A DNA stretch of 64,000 nucleotides from Pseudomonadales bacterium (GTDB lineage Bacteria; Pseudomonadota; Gammaproteobacteria; Pseudomonadales; Porticoccaceae), in NCBI GenBank assembly GCA_024234435.1, contig JACKOF010000004.1, positions 1 to 64,000 of the forward strand, read 5' to 3'. This document shows positions 35,943-44,715 of this stretch, piece after piece; positions within the stretch are counted from its first letter, which is position 1, and every line of letters begins with the position of its first letter. The translations under genes were made by a program, and so were the position numbers. The notes below the pieces were generated by a model, which saw nothing but the letters and a program-made list of their open reading frames with translations, ran no database searches and was not told the origin of the DNA.

Positions 35943-36541
35943 TTTTGTTGCTCCAGCCAGTTTCTGATCTCAGGCACTCTCGGCAGCTCGATAATCAGGC
36001 GCGCACCGGCATCACGCATGGCCACAACGGCGGCTTCATTGAGGGCGTCTTCGTTGCTGGCCATAAAGCGGTCCTGGGTTTTTCCGTAGGAGGTCATTAA
36101 CCAGTCTGCTATGGTTTCGCCCCGGTTGTTGAACACCTGAATATTGTATTTGATCCAGATTTCAAAAATTTTGGCATTGCTTTCTGCCGGTGTGACCAGT
36201 TGTAGTTCTTCAACATGGGGTGCGATGATCAAATCAACCGAGCTGTTTGCCGAAGCGCTTGGTAACGGTATGGTGCGATTGAATAAATCTTTCAGAATCT
36301 GTGTAAACAGCTCAACCTGGGCGCTTCCCAACCCGATACTGATATCTGCCCCTTCGTTGGAGGTGTAGGTGTAGTGTTGAAACTGGTCATCAAGCACCAG
36401 CCCTGCCGTAACCGGGAGTTTGTGTGTCAATGCATTGGGATAGTCGCCCTCGACCACCAGAGAGGCACCGCTGCAACCGCCCAGTAACAGTGATATCAGG
36501 ATACCGAGTGTGGTTGTTATTTTAGTTGTTGTGTTTCTCAT
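35939..36541 (-). CDS. Lipoprotein of unknown function (operon gene 11)
   Basis: Not recognised. 200 residues, lipobox LLGGC at about residue 23. The mature domain reads like a small alpha/beta fold (AQVELFTQILKDLFNRTI, VDLIIAPHVEELQLV, EIWIKYNIQVFNNRGE, ALNEAAVVAMRDAGARLI), similar in style to outer-membrane assembly lipoproteins that bind a partner. Overlaps the next gene by four bases and lies 37 bases after the first VWA gene. Confidence 0.7.
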   Translation of the reverse strand: MRNTTTKITTTLGILISLLLGGCSGASLVVEGDYPNALTHKLPVTAGLVLDDQFQHYTYTSNEGADISIGLGSAQVELFTQILKDLFNRTIPLPSASANSSVDLIIAPHVEELQLVTPAESNAKIFEIWIKYNIQVFNNRGETIADWLMTSYGKTQDRFMASNEDALNEAAVVAMRDAGARLIIELPRVPEIRNWLEQQK

Positions 36542-36578
36542 GCAAATTTCTCATGCAGGTTTGTTGCTGGTAAGTGCT

Positions 36579-37571
36579 CTATTTGAGGCTGTTGAGTCCG
36601 ACAAAGGTTCCGCCATTACGATAACTCAACTCCCGCATTAGCGCCGCGAACCGGATAGCGGTTTCCGCCCTGCCATTTTGAATCAGAAAATGCACCGGGA
36701 AACCGATGGTATGAATTCTCACTAACTGATCACCGTTGCGGCGGGAGCGATTGATTTTTTCCACGGTGTCGAGCACTTGCTTGATTGAACCCCCGGTGAA
36801 GTCGTCGCCAAATACATAAAGGCTGATTTTTTTATCGGGTGAATAAAAGGCGCGAATGGCTTTTTCGATTCCCTCCACAGGGCTGGAATTACTGAAAGGT
36901 GACCAGTTGGCAAGCGTTTTGATAATGGCGTTGCGACGCCCGGGGCTGTCGGGTATCCATTTCCCCCGGTAACTGGAAAACATATAGTCACCCATATCGT
37001 TCATCACCTGTATGCCTTTGACGTTCGGGTAAATGTCGAGAATATTGATCATTTCCCTGCGCACTTTGGGCCATGCAAAGTTGAACATACTGCCCGAAGT
37101 ATCAACAATGAAAACAATGTATTCGCTGTCAACTGGAATGCCACCCACCAGCTGGTTTTTGCGGCGGTACTGGTCTCCCAACAGCCTTTCCATTTCTTCG
37201 GTTAGCACCTGTAATGCCAGGGTAAGTTTATCCCTTTCAATGGTGTCTACTTGGGCAATGGCATCTCTCTGCTTTTCAACGCTGGCCAGTTGTTCCTGTA
37301 GCCGGGCGATTCGTGTTTTCAGGTCAGAGAGCTGTTCCTCGCGGGAAAGCAGTTCCCGGTTTAGCGTGGCTGTTTCTCCCCGCAGGCTGAACAGCTGTTG
37401 TTGAAGTTGTTTGATGCTGCCGTTGAGCGGGTTCAGTGATTGCTCAAAAGCAGTAGATTCGACTGTTTTTGCGATCACCAGTAGCAGAACGATGGCGCCA
37501 AACCCGCAGCTGACCACGTCCAGAAACGAAATGCTGATTTCCGGCACCAGGCGCCTTTCGCGACGTTTCAT
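36579..37571 (-). CDS. Membrane-anchored VWA protein with ExbD/MotB-like helix (A)
   Basis: 330 residues. A basic cytoplasmic N-terminus is followed by a helix (about 12-34) with Asp18 (SFLDVVSCGFGAIVLLLVI), the position of the proton-carrying Asp in ExbD/MotB. A coiled coil runs to about residue 130. The VWA domain (about 150-325) has a MIDAS DTSGS at 157-161. The domain should face the periplasm. Paralogue of the next gene upstream; ATGA overlap couples them. No peptidoglycan-binding OmpA domain, so the VWA replaces the usual MotB anchor. Confidence 0.82.
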   Translation of the reverse strand: MKRRERRLVPEISISFLDVVSCGFGAIVLLLVIAKTVESTAFEQSLNPLNGSIKQLQQQLFSLRGETATLNRELLSREEQLSDLKTRIARLQEQLASVEKQRDAIAQVDTIERDKLTLALQVLTEEMERLLGDQYRRKNQLVGGIPVDSEYIVFIVDTSGSMFNFAWPKVRREMINILDIYPNVKGIQVMNDMGDYMFSSYRGKWIPDSPGRRNAIIKTLANWSPFSNSSPVEGIEKAIRAFYSPDKKISLYVFGDDFTGGSIKQVLDTVEKINRSRRNGDQLVRIHTIGFPVHFLIQNGRAETAIRFAALMRELSYRNGGTFVGLNSLK

Positions 37572-38638
37572 GGCCAGTCCTTTGAGGGGCTAAGGAATGA
37601 GCCCTGGCTGCGCAATGCCAGTTGCCAGAATCTCGCAGCGGCAACCGGATCACCTTCCATCGGCAGCAAGATAACGTTAACCGGAAGGCGGCGGGGTAGC
37701 AGCTCAACCGCTTCATCAAACAATTTGACTCTCTGGCGACCGGAAACGGTTGTTCCCTTCGGTTGATCTGAGCCCTGGGTCGGCAAGCCGTCGGTAATGA
37801 TAAAAAGGTTGTCTGCCTTGCTTTCAAAATCGTTCAGCACCGAAAAGGCATTGGCCAGACTGGTGCCGCCCTGGGGAATGGTGGATTGTAAGTTGCCGAC
37901 CAGCTTGTCGAGCAGGGCGCTGTCTGCCGTACTCTGCCATTTGCCTTCGGTGCCTTGCAATGCAGGCCGTGCGCGGGTATTGAAGGTGTAAACCTGAACC
38001 CGGCTTTCCGGGGGCAGTTGGGCCAGCAGCCATTCCGCTGTTTTCAGTGCTCGTTGCCATTTGTCGGCCTGCTGTTTGGTCGCATTGCTCATATTGCGCA
38101 GTCGAATAACATTGACGATTGAGTCAGAGAGCATGCTTGCGGAAGCATCGAGTAAAATCATTACTCGGTTGCCCCCCAGTTTGAGGCCGGTCAGGTACTG
38201 GCGGTCACCTTGCCCGGTGAATCGTCGCAAGTCTTCGCCGCTGCCCTGTTCCTGCAGGCTTTCGGTTTCGCGTTCAAGTTCTTCTACCTGTTTGCGAAGT
38301 GCCGCTATTTCGTTTTCCGGATCCTTCTGTGCACTGAGTTCGCGCTGGGCAAAATCGATTTTTTCCACAACCCGGTTCGATAGCCCCTGGGCGTCGAGAA
38401 TATTTTTCTCGGCAGCGGCAAGGCTGTTGCGCAATTCCACCAGCTGATCACGGCCAACCCGGATATCCTCCTTCAGTAAATCAACTTCGGCGGCCAGATT
38501 GGGGTCGGCGGCCTGAATAGCGGTAGCATCGTGTTTCAGTATCAGGAACAGCAGGGTTACCGCGCCGAAACCACAGGCCATAATGTCGAGAAACGACAGG
38601 CTGAAAGTGGTTATGCTCCGCTTTCTGGCCCGGGCCAT
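37568..38638 (-). CDS. Membrane-anchored VWA protein with ExbD/MotB-like helix (B)
   Basis: 356 residues, same plan as the downstream gene: helix about 12-34 with Asp18 in SFLDIMACGFGAVTLLFLI, coiled coil about 48-130, then a VWA domain with an intact MIDAS (DASAS at 164-168, GGTSLANAF, FIITDGLPT). The two proteins keep the first helix nearly identical but differ strongly in the VWA part, which suggests a fixed heterodimer. One base separates it from the Hsp70-like gene. Confidence 0.82.
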   Translation of the reverse strand: MARARKRSITTFSLSFLDIMACGFGAVTLLFLILKHDATAIQAADPNLAAEVDLLKEDIRVGRDQLVELRNSLAAAEKNILDAQGLSNRVVEKIDFAQRELSAQKDPENEIAALRKQVEELERETESLQEQGSGEDLRRFTGQGDRQYLTGLKLGGNRVMILLDASASMLSDSIVNVIRLRNMSNATKQQADKWQRALKTAEWLLAQLPPESRVQVYTFNTRARPALQGTEGKWQSTADSALLDKLVGNLQSTIPQGGTSLANAFSVLNDFESKADNLFIITDGLPTQGSDQPKGTTVSGRQRVKLFDEAVELLPRRLPVNVILLPMEGDPVAAARFWQLALRSQGSFLSPSKDWP

Positions 38639-38639
38639 G

Positions 38640-39893
38640 TCAGCAGACCTCTATCAGGCTGACAGTTTCGCCGCTCTCGAGGGTAAACCGGTCACCGGTT
38701 TGGAGATTTTTCGGATCGCCATCGAAACCGATTTTTCCGGTATGCGGGGTGAGCGTGTAGCCTTCATCGGTTTTGACAAACTGTAAGTCCAGCTGGTCCA
38801 GTTCGTCGGGCAACTTGTCCCCAAGCCGGTAAGCCTTGTGCCGGTAAAGCAGGTGGGTGGGTGAGTGGTTATTTACCCGCCGTACATTGTCAGGCATTTG
38901 TTGCATGACATTCTGGCGTGGCAACGATGTCACAAAGTTGAGTGATTCCCCCGTACTGCAAATGACATCCAGATGATTCAGACAGCCTTCTACTGTGGCC
39001 TGCTGTGTCAGGGGTACAGCATTTGACCAGTGTTGCGAAAAGCCAGGCAGTTGAGCGCAGCGGTGGCTGAGTAGCAGCTGCGCGTCGCTGGTTTTCAATT
39101 TGGTAACTGCATTCGAGAGGCGATTGAATAGTGGTGAGCTGCTCTCCAGCAGCTCGCTGCGGACCAGATTCAAACGGTAGTTGCCCTGGGGGGTATCCAT
39201 ATTAATGGTGGTTGAGTCGAGACCGTTGAGCGCTGTCAGCCATGCAGGTAGATGGTTGTTAAGTTGCTGTTCACCGGCGGCCGTATGCAGGGGGTCATAG
39301 CGATACTGGCGAATGAACAGATTGGCAATATGCTGTGCCCACTTGTCGTGAAAATGTTTCAGGCCGAGTTCCGGAATCACTTCAATGTGAGAGCGGCGCA
39401 AGTTGTTGTCCACCGTCACCCCGGTAATCACAGTCTGGTGGAGCTGAATATCCAGGTGTAAAAGCTGACCCGCCAGTGATGCCTGGCTGGTGGCGGCAAT
39501 GGCGGCATCCACCAGGCCGACCACGTTAAACGGTGATGCTTTTGCCAGCCCCAGCAGAATCCCCAGCTGCTCGTTACTGAAGCTGCCCGGCACGGCAAAA
39601 ATCACGTCTTCCGGTTCACCACAATCGCGGTGCAGCTGTAGCAACTGTGCGTAGGCCAGATCAGCGTGATGTCGCGCATAACGGCTGACAGTCGGCAATG
39701 GCGAGAGACTGAGTTGGCGCCAGAACTGGTTATAGCTGTGCTGTGGTTCCAGCCAGAAGCGTTGTTGTGCTTCGGTTCCGGTAGCCACGCCGGTATTGGT
39801 GAGCAGGGCATAGCCGGGGCTGATTAGCGCCGAGCCCTGCTGCCCGTTGCAATAAATGCCGGTGTCGTTGAGTTCAAAAACGGTTGTATTCAT
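38640..39893 (-). CDS. Hsp70/actin-like ATPase-fold protein
   Basis: 417 residues, no signal peptide, so cytoplasmic. Reads as a divergent Hsp70/YegD-like protein: EDVIFAVPGSFSNEQLGILL, KASPFNVVGLVDAAIAATSQ (the Hsp70 subdomain) and LLHLDIQLHQTVITGVTV at the second phosphate loop, where the usual DxGGG is degraded to DIQLHQ. ATP binding is therefore doubtful. The last 80 residues (YRLGDKLPDELDQLDLQFV..., TGDRFTLESGETVSLIEV) may be a small FHA-like beta domain. One-base overlap (TAATG) with the channel gene upstream. Confidence 0.7.
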   Translation of the reverse strand: MNTTVFELNDTGIYCNGQQGSALISPGYALLTNTGVATGTEAQQRFWLEPQHSYNQFWRQLSLSPLPTVSRYARHHADLAYAQLLQLHRDCGEPEDVIFAVPGSFSNEQLGILLGLAKASPFNVVGLVDAAIAATSQASLAGQLLHLDIQLHQTVITGVTVDNNLRRSHIEVIPELGLKHFHDKWAQHIANLFIRQYRYDPLHTAAGEQQLNNHLPAWLTALNGLDSTTINMDTPQGNYRLNLVRSELLESSSPLFNRLSNAVTKLKTSDAQLLLSHRCAQLPGFSQHWSNAVPLTQQATVEGCLNHLDVICSTGESLNFVTSLPRQNVMQQMPDNVRRVNNHSPTHLLYRHKAYRLGDKLPDELDQLDLQFVKTDEGYTLTPHTGKIGFDGDPKNLQTGDRFTLESGETVSLIEVC

Positions 39894-40705
39894 TAGTCGT
39901 TTGCTTTCAGGTGACGGAGCAGATTGCTATCACAATAACTGTGGGTATCCAGCACCAGGCGTTCCTGTAGCGATTGCAGCTGATGCATCATGAACATCAC
40001 CACAATGCTGATGACCAGTGCAATAAATGTGGAGTTGAAAGCCACTCCGAGGCTTGCGGTAACACCTACGATATCGCCTTGCACGGCTTTATGTGCCTGC
40101 CCCAGAGCCTCGCCGATGCCGCGCACCGTGCCGATAAAGCCGATAGAAGGAATTGCCCAGGCAATGTAGCGCACCATGGACAGTTCTGTATCCATGCGGT
40201 CGGATTCGGAGTCGCAGACATCACTTACCGCATTGGAAACGTCTTGTATGTTGCGGGTCGAGCTGAATCGTTGCAGTGCCGCAATCAGTGCCCGTGGCAG
40301 CAGATAACTCTGCTGTTCTTCCGATAGTGCCTGAATGGGGCGCGACAGCTGGCGCGCATCTTCGGGGAGTATTCTGCTGCCCTCGGCAACCTGTAGCAGG
40401 GGTTCCGAAAGCAGCTTGCGTTCGTTCAGGCTGCGGCGCGCTTTCAGGCCCATAATGGCGAAGGCCCATAGCATCAGAATGAAGCAGGCTTCCTGTTCGT
40501 AGTCTTTCACTACAATGTAGAAGGAGCGTTCGGTGACAAAGGATTCACCGGCGGCTTCCTGGGCCAGTTGCTGTTCGAGAATGGCGTTGGCATTGGGGCG
40601 GATAACCGTGACATACAGCGCATGCACAAGAATCAGTGATGCAATCAGGGCAAATACCTGAAAGATAAACTCGGAAGCGGCGCGGTTTTGTACTTGTTTA
40701 AACAT
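39893..40705 (-). CDS. MotA/TolQ/ExbB-family proton channel protein
   Basis: 270 residues from ATG 40705 (an in-frame TTG lies at 40741). Four membrane helices at about 11-34, 66-84, 156-180 and 205-232. The signature WAIPSIGFIGTVRGIGEAL and GVTASLGVAFNSTFIALVIS matches the ExbB/TolQ proton-channel domain (helices 3-4). In this family a pentamer surrounds two ExbD/MotB-type helices; the two VWA proteins encoded just downstream carry such helices. The large cytoplasmic segment between helices 2 and 3 is typical. Confidence 0.88.
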   Translation of the reverse strand: MFKQVQNRAASEFIFQVFALIASLILVHALYVTVIRPNANAILEQQLAQEAAGESFVTERSFYIVVKDYEQEACFILMLWAFAIMGLKARRSLNERKLLSEPLLQVAEGSRILPEDARQLSRPIQALSEEQQSYLLPRALIAALQRFSSTRNIQDVSNAVSDVCDSESDRMDTELSMVRYIAWAIPSIGFIGTVRGIGEALGQAHKAVQGDIVGVTASLGVAFNSTFIALVISIVVMFMMHQLQSLQERLVLDTHSYCDSNLLRHLKAND

Positions 40706-40746
40706 GCTTTGGTTCCTGAATAAATTTCCTGATATTGGCAAATGCG

Positions 40747-40998
40747 TTAAATATCGACCGGGAAAGGCACCGACAGATCTTCAGAGATTTCCTCGCTGGG
40801 ATTAAATTCCGGCGAGGCAAGCCCGGGAGGTGTTTTACCTGAAGGTTTTTCTGCCTTTGTTTCGCGGCTATTTCCGGCGTTGTTATTCTTTTCATTATCG
40901 GCATTTTCAGTCATCGTTGCCTTTGCTGCGTGTTCATATGCATGGCAGGGTAGCGCCACAAGCAGAATCAATGAGAGCAGAACTAAAAATTTACTCAA
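40747..40998 (-). CDS. Short exported protein of unknown function (operon)
   Basis: Not recognised. 83 residues from a TTG at 40998, with GGGGG about seven bases upstream. Signal peptide (FLVLLSLILLVALPCHA) followed by a low-complexity charged stretch rich in Asn, Lys and Pro. The longer frame to 41133 overlaps the SUMF1 gene end and is not preferred. Lies 41 bases before the channel gene. Confidence 0.6.
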   Translation of the reverse strand: MSKFLVLLSLILLVALPCHAYEHAAKATMTENADNEKNNNAGNSRETKAEKPSGKTPPGLASPEFNPSEEISEDLSVPFPVDI

Positions 40999-41083
40999 TG
41001 TGTAACCCCCGGTGCTTTCTGTCTGGTTTTCTGCCCGTACTCTATTTGATCGCGCGTCATCATGACACAGCGCCTGGCTCACT

Positions 41084-43156
41084 TTACTCCGCATATCGCG
41101 CCACCCGAAAGCCGACGTCATCGCGGGCATCAATACCGTAATCCCGAAATGACAGGCGCAGCTCAGTCAGGGTGCCGTGACGCCAGCTTGAGCCACGAAT
41201 AACCCGAAATTCTCCGGTCTCCGGGCCGAGTGGGTCGATATTGGCCTTGCCGTCGAGATTAAAATCAATGCCATAATAGTCGTGTACCCATTCGGCCACA
41301 TTGCCACCGAGATCGTACAGTCCTTTGTTATTGGCCGGATAACTGCCGACATCAGCGGTGGCAGTGGCACCATCGTTATAGGTGTTGATGATTCGACCGA
41401 CGATTGTTGCCGCTGAAACATCCGCATAATTACCGGCCTTTCCAGTGGGTGGAAACTCGCCTGACCAGGGGAACTGCGCCATGCCCTGTGACGTCCAGCG
41501 TGCTGCCCAGCTCCATTCAGCTTCGGTGGGCAATCGGTAACCATTCGACGCCTTATTGTGCGCCACGACTTTCCCGTCGGCGATCTGGTAAAAAGGCGGC
41601 AGCTCGGCCTGTTCACTCAACCAGTTGCAGTACAGTGCAGCCTGTTGCCAGCTGATGTGGGTGACGGGCTGGTTGATGCCGTCCAGTGTTTTTCCATTGG
41701 CATGCCTTGAGCTGTGCTGCCGCAGGAATTGTTTGAACTGATCATTGGTGACTTCTTTCTCGGCCAGATAGAAGGCGCGTTCCAGGCGAACATCACGCAT
41801 AACTTCATTGGCGCGGCGCCCCGGTTTGCGGCGCGAGGTGCCCATGGAAAAAGTGACTTCCGGACGAAACAGTTTTAATTGAATTCCCGCAGGACCGGTA
41901 ATCTGGCGGGGAGTATTGGCCCAGCGAGCCTGTTTTTCTGTCATCAGGTGATAGCGTACAACTTGATCAATGCCGGGCTTCGGGGTGATGGTTTTGCGCT
42001 GGCTGGCATAACCGGGTTTGCGCAATTCGATGTGATGAGCTCGGGCGGGCAGCTTGAGAGATTGCCCGGCGATTCCCAACCTGGTGCCGTTAACCCATAC
42101 TTCGGCGTCGGCGGGCTGGCCGGTAATGAGGATATTACCGACGCTGGCAGTCAGTTTCAGGTTCAGAATGCGCTCCTCACCGGCGCGCACAGTCAGTTGT
42201 TGCCGCAGGTTCTGGTAGCCGTCCAGAAACAGTACCAGCTGATGGTTTTTATCCGGTTGTAGCTGCAGTTCCATTGGTGTCGATCCGGCAAATTGCCCGT
42301 CTACGGTGATGCTGGCGCCACTGGGAGTACTATTGAGTTGCACCAGTCCATCGGCAGGCTGCAACTGAATGTCCGGCAAGGCAATGGATTCACCGGCATT
42401 GACCTGTAAGCGCTGCTGCCAGCGTTTATGGCCAGCCAGTTTAATGCTGACCAGTTCGCCGCTTTGCAGAATATTGGTTGTCAGCGGGGTTTTGCCGCGC
42501 ACTTCTCCGGCAACCAGCACTTCTGCCCCTGGTGGTGAACTGGCTAGCGTGACATTGCCCCAGGCGGGGCGCAAGGTAACGAATAGGGTCTGGGTTTTAT
42601 CCAGCCCGGCAATGGTGACGGTACGTTGTTCAGGGAAAAACCGGGGTTTGTTGAACAACAGGTTGTGTTCGCCTGGCTCCAGATCGGTGATAGTCAGTGG
42701 TACTGTGCCTGCGGGGGTATTGTCTACGCTGACCTGAACCCCGTCTGTTGCGGCCGAAACGGTCAGTTTGCCAGGTTTTTTTCTGAGCGAGAGATGCAGA
42801 GCCTGATGCACCTGCTCACCCACATGGAACGTCTGTTGTAATGTGTGATAGCCCTCAAACTCCGCCGTAAGCCGGTAGTCGCCGGGTCTCATCAGAGTGT
42901 TGCCTGCAAGATTGAGCATCAGGCCGCCGGAAATACTCAACTCAGCTTCGGGAGGGTCCACTTCGATAACCACTGATTTTGCGGTCATCAAAAACCAGAG
43001 TGCCAGGAGACTGAATATCAGGCCCGCAAGAATAGCTACAGGGGCCGGGCGCAAAAAATTACGGCCGGGTAAAGCCGTGTCGCTCTCTCCCAGTGGTGAA
43101 AACTCGATCGCGCTGATCGGTTTGTCATTTTGCTGCATGGCCAGTTTTTCGGGCAT
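41084..43156 (-). CDS. PEGA-repeat/SUMF1-fold membrane protein
   Basis: 690 residues from ATG 43156, which overlaps the TPR gene stop (ATGA). Short cytoplasmic N-terminus, one helix (PVAILAGLIFSLLALWFLMT, about 37-59), then about five PEGA-type beta repeats (60-410; each has a PPGAEVLVAGEVRGKTPL-like core) and a C-terminal formylglycine-enzyme-like domain (about 440-690: FYLAEKEVTNDQFKQFL, GYRLPTEAEWSWAARW, GGNVAEWVHDYYG, VIRGSSWR). The two active-site cysteines of true FGE are absent, so this is a non-catalytic, probably ligand-binding fold. Whole ectodomain is periplasmic. Confidence 0.85.
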   Translation of the reverse strand: MPEKLAMQQNDKPISAIEFSPLGESDTALPGRNFLRPAPVAILAGLIFSLLALWFLMTAKSVVIEVDPPEAELSISGGLMLNLAGNTLMRPGDYRLTAEFEGYHTLQQTFHVGEQVHQALHLSLRKKPGKLTVSAATDGVQVSVDNTPAGTVPLTITDLEPGEHNLLFNKPRFFPEQRTVTIAGLDKTQTLFVTLRPAWGNVTLASSPPGAEVLVAGEVRGKTPLTTNILQSGELVSIKLAGHKRWQQRLQVNAGESIALPDIQLQPADGLVQLNSTPSGASITVDGQFAGSTPMELQLQPDKNHQLVLFLDGYQNLRQQLTVRAGEERILNLKLTASVGNILITGQPADAEVWVNGTRLGIAGQSLKLPARAHHIELRKPGYASQRKTITPKPGIDQVVRYHLMTEKQARWANTPRQITGPAGIQLKLFRPEVTFSMGTSRRKPGRRANEVMRDVRLERAFYLAEKEVTNDQFKQFLRQHSSRHANGKTLDGINQPVTHISWQQAALYCNWLSEQAELPPFYQIADGKVVAHNKASNGYRLPTEAEWSWAARWTSQGMAQFPWSGEFPPTGKAGNYADVSAATIVGRIINTYNDGATATADVGSYPANNKGLYDLGGNVAEWVHDYYGIDFNLDGKANIDPLGPETGEFRVIRGSSWRHGTLTELRLSFRDYGIDARDDVGFRVARYAE

Positions 43157-44706
43157 CAAAGCGGCTCCCTGCAAACAATGCTGATGGGAGAGGGTAATCC
43201 AGCGTTTGTGACCTGAAACGCGATTCGTTCATCCCGATAGCCTGAGCGACGACCGGTTGCCACATAATTTCCCGGAGTCAGTGACAGCTGCTTGCTGCTG
43301 AACTGGCCGAGAGAGCCCTTTTTGAGCAGTGTGACAGAGGTTTTTCCATCGGAGAGAAACGTCACAGTGACAGCGGATCTGGCCGCTGTCAGTACTTCGT
43401 CAAGCGCTGTTATCTGTTGTTGCAATCGGGGTCCGGGGTTGTTAATACCGCGGGCGTCGAGCAATAGTTGCCGACCGTGCTGATATACTTTTTCAGTGGC
43501 CAGTCGCATAGGGTCGTCGAGAATTTTCTGAATCTGACTGTCCAGCCCGGCGCGGGTGTTACTGCGCAACTGCCCGACCTTTGCCGACACCAGAGAATTG
43601 TCGATGGTGAGCAGTTGCTGGTAGGTTTCGGTGGCGCGTTGCCATTGCTCGCGGTTTTCGTATTCGCTGGCCTGATCAAGCAGGGAGCGCACCTGCTGTT
43701 GGGTGGACTGGTTACTTGTCTGTTCCAGAGCTGCTTTGGCAGCACTGTCGTCCGGACGAATTTCAAGCGCCCTGACAAAGGCTGTTTTGGCGGACGAATA
43801 GTTGCCATTTTCCAGTGCCGAGTAGCCACGGCTCATGGCCTCGTTAAAAGCATGGGTGGCGATTGTCTGGTTGACCTTTGCCAGCCCCAGTCTGGCTCCT
43901 GAGTGTTTGCTGTCCAGTGCCAGTGCCTCTTGATAGGTTTGCTGCGCCCGTTGCAGTTCTCCGGATTGCTGATGGATCTTGGCCTCTTCTATGAGCGCCA
44001 GCACCTGATTGAGTTTTTCTGCCCGGGCCTTGCCTTCAATGGCATTACGGTTGTTGCTGTCAATTGCCAGTACCAGTGCAAAACTGTTCAGGGCGTTTTC
44101 TGCATCATCGTTTTCCAGTGCGGTGTTGGCTGAAGCCAGATTGCTGGCAATCAGTGGCTCAAGTTGTTGTTCGAGATACGACAGTTTCTGCAGTGCTTCG
44201 GCGTAACTTTGCTGGGCTTCGGAAAACTGGCGGTTGCGGTAGGACAGGTCGCCTTCGGCAGCTTGTTCCAATGCATTCTCAAATGTTTCGGCGGCCCACA
44301 AGCGGACGTTTTTTTTCTCCAGAAATTGCTGCTTTTCCAATAGCTGGTTGAGAATGTCCTGAGACTGGCGCCTTGCTTTGTTCAGCTGTGCATCCTGAAA
44401 GGGCATCTCTTCAGGGGGAGGGGGCGTGAGTTGAATGACTGCGGGGGCTGTATCGGGTGGCGCAACCAAGCGGGGCAACACAAAAATAACGGCAAGAGCC
44501 AATAGTAAGGTGAGCGCCAGGGCACCCCAGACTTTGGGTTTCTGATGCCACTGCAGATCCGGTGCTGTCGGCTGACCGACAGGTTGTGTCAGCGGAATAT
44601 CGATCGGAGTGATTGCCGTCGCTGTTATGCCGACCGGCTCATTTTTTTCCGACTCCACAGCGGCTGGTTCTTTACCCTGATCCGATTTGTCAGTGGGTGT
44701 CTGCAT
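43156..44706 (-). CDS. TPR membrane protein with PEGA-like C-terminus
   Basis: 516 residues. Acidic, Pro/Thr-rich cytoplasmic N-terminus, one membrane helix (GALALTLLLALAVIFVLPRL, about 59-80), a coiled-coil/TPR region (about 100-410, e.g. AQQTYQEALALDSKHSGARL and ALENGNYSSAKTAFVRALEI), and a final beta domain (about 445-516, SLTPGNYVATGRRSGYRDER) that resembles one PEGA repeat. Nine bases after the preceding lipoprotein gene. Confidence 0.82.
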   Translation of the reverse strand: MQTPTDKSDQGKEPAAVESEKNEPVGITATAITPIDIPLTQPVGQPTAPDLQWHQKPKVWGALALTLLLALAVIFVLPRLVAPPDTAPAVIQLTPPPPEEMPFQDAQLNKARRQSQDILNQLLEKQQFLEKKNVRLWAAETFENALEQAAEGDLSYRNRQFSEAQQSYAEALQKLSYLEQQLEPLIASNLASANTALENDDAENALNSFALVLAIDSNNRNAIEGKARAEKLNQVLALIEEAKIHQQSGELQRAQQTYQEALALDSKHSGARLGLAKVNQTIATHAFNEAMSRGYSALENGNYSSAKTAFVRALEIRPDDSAAKAALEQTSNQSTQQQVRSLLDQASEYENREQWQRATETYQQLLTIDNSLVSAKVGQLRSNTRAGLDSQIQKILDDPMRLATEKVYQHGRQLLLDARGINNPGPRLQQQITALDEVLTAARSAVTVTFLSDGKTSVTLLKKGSLGQFSSKQLSLTPGNYVATGRRSGYRDERIAFQVTNAGLPSPISIVCREPL

Positions 44707-44715
44707 GGCGTTTGT

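Noticed and set aside
36579..40705. Zorya defence system (ZorA/ZorB)
   Set aside because: The channel plus membrane partner recall ZorAB, but no ZorC/ZorD/ZorE helicase or nuclease is present, and the VWA proteins replace ZorB.
40999..41133. N-terminal extension of the short exported protein
   Set aside because: It overlaps the SUMF1 gene end and disrupts the signal peptide; TTG 40998 has a better ribosome site.
41084..43156. Sulfatase-activating formylglycine enzyme
   Set aside because: No active-site Cys pair and no sulfatase gene nearby.
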